This document shows, piece by piece, positions 51,174 through 59,574 of a stretch of DNA of 64,000 nt. Below the pieces are notes generated by a model. That model did no database searches and was not told the DNA's origin. It saw only the letters and a program-made list of their open reading frames with translations. How positions within the stretch are numbered: position 1 is the first letter of the stretch; every line of letters begins with the position of its first letter. The stretch comes from an uncultured Flavobacteriaceae bacterium. GTDB lineage: Bacteria; Bacteroidota; Bacteroidia; Flavobacteriales; Flavobacteriaceae. The stretch is from positions 1,852,308-1,916,307 of the forward strand of contig CANKZG010000001.1 of assembly GCA_947488435.1 (NCBI GenBank), given 5' to 3'. Position numbers and translations under genes: made by a program.

Positions 51174-52895
51174 ATGCAACGGTTTTTACCTTTTTTACAG
51201 TGGCTCCCACTTTATAAAAAAAGCAGTCTACCCAAAGATGTATTGGCAGGAATAACGGTTGGTATTATTTTAATTCCGCAGGGAATGGCATATGCAATGA
51301 TCGCTGGGTTACCTACGGTTTATGGGCTTTATGCAGCCCTATTGCCTTTAATAGTATATGCTTTTCTAGGAACATCTAGACAATTAGCTATTGGACCTGT
51401 GGCTATGGATTCGCTTTTAGTAGCCGCAGGTTTAGGAGCTTTAAATATCACAGGTATTGAAAATTATATTGCCATGGCAATTTTATTGTCATTTATCGTC
51501 GGAGCGATACAACTTGTATTAGGGGTGTTCCGAATGGGTTTTTTAGTAAATTTCCTATCCAAACCTGTGATTAGCGGTTTTACTTCTGGTGCAGCGTTAA
51601 TAATAATTTTTAGTCAATTAAAACACCTTTTGGGGACAGAAATCGAGAGAAGTAACCAATTTCATGTTCTTATTAAAAACGCATTTTATGCTTTACCTAA
51701 TACAAATTGGTATGACTTTGTTGTTGGATGTATTGGTATTGTAATCATTTTGAGTTTAAAGCAATGGAATAGGAAAATACCGGCTATTGTAATTGTAGTA
51801 TTATTAGGAATTTTAGCGGTTTACCTATTGAAATTGGAGGATATTGGTGTGGCTTTGGTAGGTGAAATACCAAAAGGTTTGCCCACCATTAGTATACCCA
51901 AATTTAACCTGCAAAGTATCAAAGAGATGGGACCCATTGGATTAACTTTGGCTTTAGTAGGTTATTTAGAAGCGATTTCTATTGGAAAAACTGTACAGGA
52001 GAAAACAGGTAATGAAACTCTGCGACCCAATCGAGAATTGATTGCCTTAGGAACATCTAATATGATTGGCTCATTTTTTCAATCCTTTCCGGTAACAGCA
52101 AGCTTTTCTAGATCCGCAATTAATGTAGAGTCAGGAGCTAAAACGCCTATAGCATCTATTTTTAGCGCACTTATGGTGTTGCTAACCCTATTGTTTTTAA
52201 CACGCTTTTTTTATTATTTACCAAATGCGGTATTGGCATCAATTATCATGGTTTCCGTATTTGGATTAATTGATTTCACGTATCCAAAACGTCTTTGGAA
52301 ATATCGAAAAGATGAATTTATAGTGCTGATGCTTACTTTTCTCATTACCTTGTTTGTAGGGATTAAAGAAGGTATATTAATTGGTGTTTTATTTTCGTTG
52401 TTGTTAATGGTATACCGTACTTCTAACCCCCATTTGGCGATTTTAGGGAATATTAAAGGCTCAGAATATTATAAAAATATCAATAGATTTAGCGATGAGG
52501 TTATTTTACGCGAAGACCTCCTTATTTTACGTTTTGATGCACAATTGTATTTTGGTAATGTAGGCTTCTTTAAAACTCAATTATTTAAACATATAGAACA
52601 AAAAGGAACGGGGTTGCAAGGCGTTGTTTTAAATGCAGAAGCCATGAACTACATTGACTCGACAGGGGCAAAGGTATTGGAACAGGTAATTCGAGAACTT
52701 CATTCAAGAAATTTGAAATTCTATATCGCTGGTGCGATTGGCCCCACGAGAGATATAATTTTTAGTAGTGGTATTATAGACTTACTGCAAAAGGAACATT
52801 TGTTTGTACGCACCGGAGAGGCGGTCGCTTACTTTGATGATCCTAGTAAAACCTCAATACTACAGGAGAAAGTGGCTTATCAGAATCAATCCTGA
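51174..52895 (+). CDS. SulP-family anion (sulfate) transporter
   Basis: A 573-residue polytopic membrane transporter: SulP signature near the N-terminus (AGITVGIILIPQGMAYAMIAGLP at about 27-49), about twelve membrane helices (to about 410), and a C-terminal STAS domain (about 435-560; LLILRFDAQLYFGNVGFF, NAEAMNYIDSTGAKVLEQV). The family carries sulfate, bicarbonate or other anions; the specificity here is not readable. The STAS domain is intact. It lies just upstream of the MBL-rhodanese gene on the same strand. Confidence 0.95.
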   Translation: MQRFLPFLQWLPLYKKSSLPKDVLAGITVGIILIPQGMAYAMIAGLPTVYGLYAALLPLIVYAFLGTSRQLAIGPVAMDSLLVAAGLGALNITGIENYIAMAILLSFIVGAIQLVLGVFRMGFLVNFLSKPVISGFTSGAALIIIFSQLKHLLGTEIERSNQFHVLIKNAFYALPNTNWYDFVVGCIGIVIILSLKQWNRKIPAIVIVVLLGILAVYLLKLEDIGVALVGEIPKGLPTISIPKFNLQSIKEMGPIGLTLALVGYLEAISIGKTVQEKTGNETLRPNRELIALGTSNMIGSFFQSFPVTASFSRSAINVESGAKTPIASIFSALMVLLTLLFLTRFFYYLPNAVLASIIMVSVFGLIDFTYPKRLWKYRKDEFIVLMLTFLITLFVGIKEGILIGVLFSLLLMVYRTSNPHLAILGNIKGSEYYKNINRFSDEVILREDLLILRFDAQLYFGNVGFFKTQLFKHIEQKGTGLQGVVLNAEAMNYIDSTGAKVLEQVIRELHSRNLKFYIAGAIGPTRDIIFSSGIIDLLQKEHLFVRTGEAVAYFDDPSKTSILQEKVAYQNQS

Positions 52896-52896
52896 T

Positions 52897-52910
52897 GTAA
52901 CTGGAGTTAC
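52897..52910. promoter_or_regulatory. palindrome upstream of the MBL-rhodanese promoter
   Basis: GTAACT-GG-AGTTAC is a perfect 6-bp inverted repeat with a 2-base spacer, immediately upstream of the -33 TTG (52912-52914). Its size and position suit a Crp/Fnr-type or other dimeric regulator; the assignment to the cysteine-rich Crp protein encoded at 45982-46614 is a guess. Confidence 0.45.
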
Positions 52911-52911
52911 G

Positions 52912-52940
52912 TTGATATCACAAATTAGATAGTACCTTTG
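52912..52940 (+). promoter_or_regulatory. promoter of the MBL-rhodanese gene
   Basis: A -33 TTG (52912-52914) and -7 TACCTTTG (52933-52940) are 18 bp apart, a good match to the Bacteroidota promoter layout. The start codon is 28 bp downstream. Confidence 0.65.
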
Positions 52941-52968
52941 ACAAATTGGAGAAAAACAGAAAGAAATT

Positions 52969-54381
52969 ATGGATATCGAACAGATATATACCGGGTGCCT
53001 AGCACAAGGCGCATACTACATCCATAGCGATGGAGAAGTCGCTATTATTGATCCATTGAGAGAAATAGAACCGTATTTAAAACGAGCTAAGACAGATAAA
53101 GCGAAGATTAAATACATTTTTGAAACGCATTTTCATGCAGATTTTGTAAGTGGTCACGTTACCCTAGCAAAAGAAACAGGAGCTACGATTGTTTATGGAC
53201 CCATGGCAGATCCGAGTTTTGATGTTCTCGTGGCTGAAGATGAACAAGTGTTTTCGGTTGGAAAATTACAAATTAAGGTATTACACACCCCTGGGCATAC
53301 TATGGAGAGTACTACCTATCTTTTGAAAGATGAGATGGGGAAGGATCACGCTATTTTTTCTGGAGACACTCTTTTTTTAGGAGATGTAGGGAGACCGGAT
53401 TTGGCACAAAAAGCTGCAGATATGACGCAAGAAGATTTAGCGGGGTTACTTTTTGATAGTTTGCGTGAAAAAATAATGCCATTAGCCGATGAACTATTGG
53501 TGTACCCTGCTCATGGGGCAGGATCAGCCTGTGGAAAAAACATGATGAAGGAGACTGTAGATACGCTGGGAAATCAAAAACATATGAATTATGCGTTACG
53601 GGAAAATATGACTCGTGAGGAATTTGTGAAGGAAGTTACCGATGGCCTGCAACCTCCGCCTAAATATTTTCCATTAAATGTTAAAATGAATAAAGAGGGT
53701 TACGAAGATATTGCACTTGTTTTAGATCGAGGTACAACCAAACTTTCGCCAGAAAAATTTGAAACAATCGCAAATGATACTGGTGCGATAATTTTGGATG
53801 TTCGTCATCAAAGTGATTTTATTTCTGAACATATTCCTAGATCTATATTTATAGGATTGGATGGAAGTTTTGCCCCCTGGGTAGGTGCATTAATTGCAGA
53901 TGTAAAACAACCTATTTTATTAGTTATTCCTGAAGGAAGAGCAGAAGAAACTATAACGCGTTTGTCAAGAGTAGGTTTTGATGGAACATTGGGTTATTTG
54001 GAGGGGGGAATAGCGAACTGGAAAAAGAGTGGAAGACCCATTGATACGATCACGTCCATTTCGGGTGTTGATGCTGAAAAAGAGTGGGCGTCAAAAAAAT
54101 CTTGGATTTTTGATGTTCGAAAACCCAATGAGTTTAAAGCAGAACATGTTGAAAATGCTCAAAGTACACCACTAGATTTCTTAAATGATTATATGAGTGA
54201 CTTTCCTGAAAAGGACACCTTTTATGTCCACTGTGCTGGAGGATATCGTTCCGTAATAGCAGCGTCAATATTAAAAAGTAGAGGAATCCATAATTTAATT
54301 GACATTGCCGGAGGGTATTCGGCATTAAAAAATGCAGGTGTCCCTGTTACAGATTATAATTGCCCAACTACACTAAAATGA
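52969..54381 (+). CDS. MBL-fold hydrolase fused to two rhodanese domains
   Basis: A 470-residue fusion. N-terminal metallo-beta-lactamase domain (about 1-250) with ETHFHADFVSGH near 50-60 (metal motif HxHxDxxSGH), HTPGHTMEST near 105 and GDTLFLGDVGRPD near 130-142, the pattern of persulfide-dioxygenase-like enzymes. Rhodanese 1 (about 262-355) lacks the catalytic Cys (the loop reads LLVIPEGRAEET). Rhodanese 2 (about 370-470) has it in YVHCAGGYRSV near 419. It probably oxidises or transfers persulfide sulfur. Promoter and an upstream palindrome are visible. Confidence 0.93.
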   Translation: MDIEQIYTGCLAQGAYYIHSDGEVAIIDPLREIEPYLKRAKTDKAKIKYIFETHFHADFVSGHVTLAKETGATIVYGPMADPSFDVLVAEDEQVFSVGKLQIKVLHTPGHTMESTTYLLKDEMGKDHAIFSGDTLFLGDVGRPDLAQKAADMTQEDLAGLLFDSLREKIMPLADELLVYPAHGAGSACGKNMMKETVDTLGNQKHMNYALRENMTREEFVKEVTDGLQPPPKYFPLNVKMNKEGYEDIALVLDRGTTKLSPEKFETIANDTGAIILDVRHQSDFISEHIPRSIFIGLDGSFAPWVGALIADVKQPILLVIPEGRAEETITRLSRVGFDGTLGYLEGGIANWKKSGRPIDTITSISGVDAEKEWASKKSWIFDVRKPNEFKAEHVENAQSTPLDFLNDYMSDFPEKDTFYVHCAGGYRSVIAASILKSRGIHNLIDIAGGYSALKNAGVPVTDYNCPTTLK

Positions 54382-54434
54382 AAAGGTGATAGGTTAAACA
54401 TTTTTAACAGTTGAATGTCATTATTACTGAAAAG

Positions 54435-54471
54435 AGTGCTATTTGTTATTGTATTTGTAATAAATAGCACT
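54435..54471 (+). terminator. terminator after the MBL-rhodanese gene
   Basis: AGTGCTATTT (54435-54444) pairs with AAATAGCACT (54462-54471) across a 17-base loop and is followed by TTTTTTGTTT. It lies about 50 bp after the stop codon. Confidence 0.85.
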
Positions 54472-54691
54472 TTTTTTGTTTAACGCTTAAGATGTTAAAA
54501 AAATCTTAATTAAATCAAGGTTTTGATCTTTTTTATGTGTATATTTAGTAGGAATTTATGTATTAATCATACGTTTTTTTAAGTATTGTATAGCGATAAG
54601 AATTATAATTAATAAAATACTTAGAATAAACAACCTTAAAATACTACTACTATAGCATAATACTACTTCATAAACAAATTGAATAATTAAG

Positions 54692-54787
54692 ATGAGTTTA
54701 GTCAACATATATACACTTTTAGTAGTTATTATAGTTGTGCTCTGGTTTCTTTTTGTGATTCGAATGTATCGGAGGATGAAGAAGTAA
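54692..54787 (+). CDS. possible 31-aa single-pass membrane protein
   Basis: In the 426-bp spacer between the MBL-rhodanese terminator and the exonuclease fusion there is a 31-codon frame with an ATG, one hydrophobic helix (about residues 6-22, Val/Ile/Leu/Phe-rich) and a positively charged C-terminus (RMYRRMKK), matching the inside-positive rule. No family recognised. The coding claim rests on that composition only; the rest of the spacer shows nothing definite. Confidence 0.4.
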   Translation: MSLVNIYTLLVVIIVVLWFLFVIRMYRRMKK

Positions 54788-54807
54788 TTTTTTAAAAATC
54801 GCGAAAA

Positions 54808-56196
54808 TCAGGAAATTATAGCATTTGAAGTTACCATGGAAATCGCAGTTGTGTTGTTTCTTGCGCAATAGGATTTAATAATTTGCTGCACTTCTAAAGT
54901 ATCCTTTTCGCGAATAATAAATGCCGAAAGATCTTCCCAAGAGCTTACTTCTACAGATTTGTCGACAAAACCATAACCCAAATAAATGGAATCTTTTACA
55001 ACTACAAATCCATCTTCATCAGGCGTTCTTCCCTGTTCTTTAAGAAGTAGCATGTCTTTTTTAGATGATAATTGTTGTATGGCTTGCGTAACCCTGTCGT
55101 TATAGACAACTGCACTTTCATCTCCACGACAAATGCCTTTGCATTCTGTTATACTATAATGAGAACATTGCTTTACATTCTCTTGTAAATGGCAATATTT
55201 AGGACATAATTGATAGGTTTCACAGATTTCTTTTAGATAACTCCTGCAGTCGGTAGGATTGTACAATGTAATCAACGGATTAGGGGTGAGACGCAATTTG
55301 TTGTACGCCAGATGCATTATTCCATTGCGATCTTCATAAGTGAAAATACCATAAGGTACTATGGTTTTTTTTTGTGCACGATTGTAAATAGGGAAATGCT
55401 TTTTTATAGCTGCCGATTCCATTAATAAAGCGATCAATTCACTACCAGAGTTCTCAAAATCAATATGTGTGGTTTCCCTACACATTCGAACTTCTTTGGT
55501 AGCCTTATCGTAAAAATGACTTAATACTCTCTTTTTTATATTTTTTGCTTTACCAACATAGATAATTTTACCTTTTTCATTTTTAAAAAAATAAATACCG
55601 GGCATCGTTGGGAGCTTTTCGTACACTTCTTTTGATAAACCAGGAGGAAGTGTAGCTTCTTGAGATCTGGCATTTAAAAAATTCTTAAAAACAGTGTCAG
55701 CTCCGTCAGTACGTAGCAGCTTCGTAAATAAAAGTACTGTTGCATGGGCATCTCCGCGGGCCCTATGTCTATCCGTAAGTGGTATTTCTAATGCGTTGCA
55801 AAGTTTTCCCAAGCTATACGAGTGATATCCCGGAATTAGTTTTCGCGATAAACGAACCGTACATAGTTTCTTGCGAATAAACTCCTGTCCAATAGTCTTA
55901 AACTCATTTTTAATTACATTATAATCAAAGTTTACACTATGTGCTACAAATATGCACTCTTTAGTAAACTCTTGAAGACGATCTGCTATTTCAGCAAACA
56001 AAGGAGCATCTCTAACCATGGTGTCATCGATACCGGTAAGGCTAGTAATAAAGTAGGGAATTTCGCATTCAGGGTTTACCAGTGTGGTAAATTCATCTAT
56101 TATAGTATAACCATCGTATTTAAAGGCAGCAATTTCGGTAATCTTATTGCCTTTAATACCATTTCCAGTAGTTTCAATATCTATGATAGTATACAC
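54808..56196 (-). CDS. DEDDh exonuclease fused to a GIY-YIG nuclease domain
   Basis: A 462-residue fusion. The N-terminal DnaQ-like exonuclease (about 1-170) has DIETTG near 5-10, the second acidic site in HSVNFDYNVI near 91-100 and the HxxxxD site in RHRARGDAHAT near 143-153. A UvrC/Cho-type GIY-YIG domain follows (about 200-280; PGIYFFKNEKGKIIYVGKAKNIKKRVLSHFY in parts; the Arg and Glu of its active site appear intact). The C-terminal part has several Cys (CETYQLCPKYCHLQ, CSHYSITECKGIC), possibly metal-binding. It likely acts in DNA repair; the actual substrate is unknown. Confidence 0.92.
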   Translation of the reverse strand: MYTIIDIETTGNGIKGNKITEIAAFKYDGYTIIDEFTTLVNPECEIPYFITSLTGIDDTMVRDAPLFAEIADRLQEFTKECIFVAHSVNFDYNVIKNEFKTIGQEFIRKKLCTVRLSRKLIPGYHSYSLGKLCNALEIPLTDRHRARGDAHATVLLFTKLLRTDGADTVFKNFLNARSQEATLPPGLSKEVYEKLPTMPGIYFFKNEKGKIIYVGKAKNIKKRVLSHFYDKATKEVRMCRETTHIDFENSGSELIALLMESAAIKKHFPIYNRAQKKTIVPYGIFTYEDRNGIMHLAYNKLRLTPNPLITLYNPTDCRSYLKEICETYQLCPKYCHLQENVKQCSHYSITECKGICRGDESAVVYNDRVTQAIQQLSSKKDMLLLKEQGRTPDEDGFVVVKDSIYLGYGFVDKSVEVSSWEDLSAFIIREKDTLEVQQIIKSYCARNNTTAISMVTSNAIIS

Positions 56197-56329
56197 GTAA
56201 TTTTATGCTTAAATTTAGATGGGATTCTAAAGTTAAGCTTATTTATACATTTTAGCGAATGAAAATAGTATCTCTTGAGACCAGAACTATCTCTCTAGAC
56301 ACATAATTCTTTGTATTGTTGTAGTTATT

Positions 56330-57058
56330 ATGGATATTATTACTAGAAAGTCAGAAATTAAAAAACTGCTAGACCCCTGTATTGCTATCTATAAACAGGA
56401 AGGAGTACTCCAATGTGTTCAGGAAACAAAACGCAAGATACTGATGAAAAAAGTACGTTTTCCGCTATTAGAGTTCTGTGGAAGTGAATTGTACCGAGCA
56501 ATTCAGGAAGAACATCAATTGGATTTTTGTGATCAAATTCAGGAGCTAAGTACCGAAGGAGGAAACGTTATTTTGGGAAAAATGCTTCAAGAAAGACTAC
56601 CAGAATATTTCGATGAATCTTTGCATAAAGCTACAGAATATATAGCACAAGCGGATGTATGGTACGTCTGTGATATTATTGGAGAACGAGTTTTTGGTTA
56701 TGCATTATTGCATTGGCCGGATAAAACTATTCCAGAATTAAAGCGTTTATCTCATTACCCAAGCAATTGGGTGGTTCGCTCGTTGGGAGCTGGAATGCAT
56801 TATGCCATTAAAAAAGGATTACCCAAAACCAAGGTTAAGACTATTTTTAAATTACTCTTAACGAAGGCTGCAAATACAGATAAAGAAATACGTCAAGGCA
56901 TTGGTTGGGCTGCTAAAACAACGGCTAAATTTCATCCTGAAGTTATCGAAGCATTTGCAGAAAGCATTGAAGATACTACCAGAGTTTCTAACTGGTTTCG
57001 CAGAAAGATAGAAATTGGACTTAATAGAAATCGCTATGCCCAAGGAAATAACGGTTAA
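56330..57058 (+). CDS. HEAT-like DNA alkylation repair-type protein
   Basis: A 242-residue all-helical protein. The pattern WYVCDIIGERVFGYALLHWPD near 116-136, NWVVRSLGAGMHYAIKKGLP near 150 and GIGWAAKTTAKFHPEVI near 198 resembles AlkD-type DNA glycosylases (HEAT-like repeats). Confirmation needs alignment. It overlaps the following radical-SAM gene by 23 bp, so the two are probably translated together. Confidence 0.55.
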   Translation: MDIITRKSEIKKLLDPCIAIYKQEGVLQCVQETKRKILMKKVRFPLLEFCGSELYRAIQEEHQLDFCDQIQELSTEGGNVILGKMLQERLPEYFDESLHKATEYIAQADVWYVCDIIGERVFGYALLHWPDKTIPELKRLSHYPSNWVVRSLGAGMHYAIKKGLPKTKVKTIFKLLLTKAANTDKEIRQGIGWAAKTTAKFHPEVIEAFAESIEDTTRVSNWFRRKIEIGLNRNRYAQGNNG

Positions 57059-57935
57059 GTCTATACTGAACAAAACAAAACAGCGGGATTCGTGGTTTTT
57101 AGATGATTATACAGTTAACCTGTATAGCAGCTGTGCCTTTAATTGCTTGTATTGTTACATTAGAGGAAGTAAATATGGGACCAATCTAGCACAAAGTCTT
57201 TCTGTCAAAACCAACGCCATTGAACTTTTAGATCGCCAACTCTATAACCGGGCAAAGAAGGAATCTTATGGGTTTATTGTGCTTTCATCAGCAACAGATC
57301 CATATTTAAAGATTGAAAAAAAGTATGAGTTAACGCGCGAGGCATTAAAACTTATTGCTAAATATAAGTTTCCAGTACATATTATTACGAAATCTGATCT
57401 AATAGCTCGTGACTTTGATATTTTGCATGAAATAGATAAAAATGCTATAGTTCCCTCAGATTTGCAACATCGTTATAATCGAGGAGCAATTGTTTCTTTT
57501 TCATTCAGTACCATTGATGATGAAGCGGGTGCAATATTTGAACCCGGGGCACCGTTGCCTTCTCAACGCCTTACCATATTAAAACAGACGTTAAAGAATG
57601 GTTTTTTCTCCGGTGTTAGCCTAATGCCATTGTTGCCATTTATTTCGGATACCACGGCACATTTAGAGCTCCTATTCAACACATTTAAGGCTGCCAAAGT
57701 TAAGTATGTGCTGCCAGCAACAATTACCCTTTATGGAGAGGGAAAAGCCGCTAGTAAAACACTGATGCTTCAGGCAATAAAAAAGCACTATCCGCAGCTT
57801 ATAAATCGTTATATGAACTACTTTGAAACAAGTGCAGAAATGCCTAAGTTTTATCAAAACGCATTTTACCACAAAATGAAAGATTTATGCCAACAGTATG
57901 ATCTTAAAGATCAAATTAGTACCGCTTATAAGTAG
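57036..57935 (+). CDS. SPL-like radical-SAM protein
   Basis: A 299-residue radical-SAM protein from the ATG at 57036 (a longer start at 57015 is less likely). The iron-sulfur motif is CAFNCLYC near 33-40 (CxxxCxxC), followed by IVLSSATDPYLKIEKK near 82-97 and HIITKSD near 117, the pattern of the spore-photoproduct-lyase-related group. No signal peptide. Overlap with the HEAT-like gene suggests a DNA-repair pair; that role is inference. Confidence 0.85.
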   Translation: MPKEITVKSILNKTKQRDSWFLDDYTVNLYSSCAFNCLYCYIRGSKYGTNLAQSLSVKTNAIELLDRQLYNRAKKESYGFIVLSSATDPYLKIEKKYELTREALKLIAKYKFPVHIITKSDLIARDFDILHEIDKNAIVPSDLQHRYNRGAIVSFSFSTIDDEAGAIFEPGAPLPSQRLTILKQTLKNGFFSGVSLMPLLPFISDTTAHLELLFNTFKAAKVKYVLPATITLYGEGKAASKTLMLQAIKKHYPQLINRYMNYFETSAEMPKFYQNAFYHKMKDLCQQYDLKDQISTAYK

Positions 57936-57953
57936 AACTTAATAGGGCTTAAG

Positions 57954-59063
57954 TTACGGCTTTGGTTTCGTTAAAAAGTTCCTGCGCGTTTCTGAAATAT
58001 CTACAACCGCAGTATACTCTTTTCCTTCTCTTAAATATCGAATATTTAATTTGTCTTTATTATTTAATTCTTGTTTGGCACTTTCTAAACATTCTACATG
58101 ACAGGCGGCTTGAGGTCCAATTTCTAAAATAATATCACCACCAAACAAGATAGATCGTCCGTTTACATTTGCGGTAATATTTCCTCCGCGAAGACCTGCT
58201 TTACTTGCTGGGCTACCTTTGGCTACTTTCTGAACTAATAAGCCTCCGGGAACATTGAGATTAAAAACTTTTGCCAGTTCTTCTCTTTGTAAAAGTACAC
58301 CATCAACACCAATCCAAGGTCGGTCTTCAAAGGCTAAAAGTTCTTTTGCTGTATTTATCGTAACCGCCATTCCAATACCTTGAAACCCCCCACTTACCGT
58401 TAAAATACTTGATGCTATACCTACTACCTCCCCCTTGGAATTAAATAGTGGTCCTCCGCTATTTCCAGAATTAATAGCAGCATCTGTCTGAATAAATTCA
58501 ATACTTACCGTACCGTCATATAGTTTATCGAAGCCTCTAAATGCGGAAACAATTCCCGCAGAAAAAGAATTCTCCATACCATAGGGACTTCCAATAGCAT
58601 AAATATTTTGTCCAACAGCCATTACATCAGAATCTCCAAGAGTGGCGTGTGCCAGATTAGAATCTAAAACATCAAGTTGTAATAAGGCAATATCTGCTGA
58701 CTTTTCGCTGAATAGCACCGTGGCGTCGCGTTTTCTGCCATCTTGCGTTTTTACCACAATTTTGGAGGATCCATCTACTACATGAGCCGCCGTAAGAATA
58801 TAGCAATCGTGTGAAATCAATACGCCTGATCCTAGGCCTTGATTTTGCACAGGTCCTTTTTGTGTAAAAGAATTTGTTGTGGTATAAATTGTTACTACTG
58901 TCGGAATTACCTTTTCATAAATTTTTGCAAGACTAAGTTCCTTGGCGGATAAGTAGTCCGGAAACGTTCTTTTCTTTGTTGTTGGATGCGTAGGTGCCTG
59001 GGCAGAAAGCACAATGCTTCCCAGTATAAACATTATTCCTAAAAGTGTATATCGTAATTTCAT
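57954..59063 (-). CDS. HtrA/DegP-like S1C serine protease with PDZ domain
   Basis: A 369-residue exported trypsin-like protease: signal peptide (MFILGSIVLSAQ), catalytic triad His in TAAHVVD near 97, Asp in ADIALLQLD near 128 and Ser in AINSGNSGGPLF near 200-208; then one PDZ domain (about 245-340; GLLVQKVAKGSPASKAGLRGGNI in parts). It degrades or chaperones misfolded envelope proteins by family. Only one PDZ is visible, so it is nearer DegS/HhoA than DegP in size. Convergent with the radical-SAM gene. Confidence 0.92.
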   Translation of the reverse strand: MKLRYTLLGIMFILGSIVLSAQAPTHPTTKKRTFPDYLSAKELSLAKIYEKVIPTVVTIYTTTNSFTQKGPVQNQGLGSGVLISHDCYILTAAHVVDGSSKIVVKTQDGRKRDATVLFSEKSADIALLQLDVLDSNLAHATLGDSDVMAVGQNIYAIGSPYGMENSFSAGIVSAFRGFDKLYDGTVSIEFIQTDAAINSGNSGGPLFNSKGEVVGIASSILTVSGGFQGIGMAVTINTAKELLAFEDRPWIGVDGVLLQREELAKVFNLNVPGGLLVQKVAKGSPASKAGLRGGNITANVNGRSILFGGDIILEIGPQAACHVECLESAKQELNNKDKLNIRYLREGKEYTAVVDISETRRNFLTKPKP

Positions 59064-59574
59064 CGCTTTCTATTTTTATTTGGACCTGAAGTACCATTTA
59101 TATATTGGTCGTAACAATGGCAATTTATAAACATTTTTTTACTAAAGGGATGTTATTTTATGAAAATACGGCGGCAATAGCTCTTAGATTAAAGACTAAT
59201 AGAAATTTCAATTTTTCATGAACTGTAATTTTTAAGACAGTACTTTGTAAGTATTTAACCGCATAACCTAAATAATTTCTTTTTTAGTGCAAAAACCATC
59301 AAAATTCTATGGTTTTTGTGCAATTTCAATTTGAGTTTTATCTCTATTTTTAGCAATAAGTATCCCCTTTCCTTTATTATTCTCTAAGATTGCTCATTGT
59401 AGTACTAATCCCCAGAACTGTGTTTATGCTGCTAATGGTGATTTTTATAGAGGAGCGTAATGAATTTATTTATACAATATGGCGAATAAAAAAATATTGC
59501 TTCAATGTATTTTGCCACAGGTCAGATACGATGCTAATAACCTATTCGGTAGGTACAATTAATCTTGCAATAAT
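59064..59574. other. 511-bp spacer without a supported gene
   Basis: This divergent spacer separates the HtrA-like gene from the three-gene operon. It holds one clear inverted repeat (59290-59318) and a possible -7 element TAATCTTG (59560-59567, one mismatch) ending 7 bp before the operon's ATG. A 74-codon frame at 59390-59614 overlaps the operon start and has a TTG start; it is not supported. No transfer RNA or repeat array is seen. Confidence 0.6.
59290..59318. repeat. inverted repeat in the spacer upstream of the operon
   Basis: AAAAACCAT (59291-59299) pairs with ATGGTTTTT (59309-59317) around a 9-base loop; flanking GTGC and GTGC copies extend the symmetry in direct rather than inverted order. 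It is too far from a stop codon for a normal terminator, and could be a regulator site or structured leader. Confidence 0.5.
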
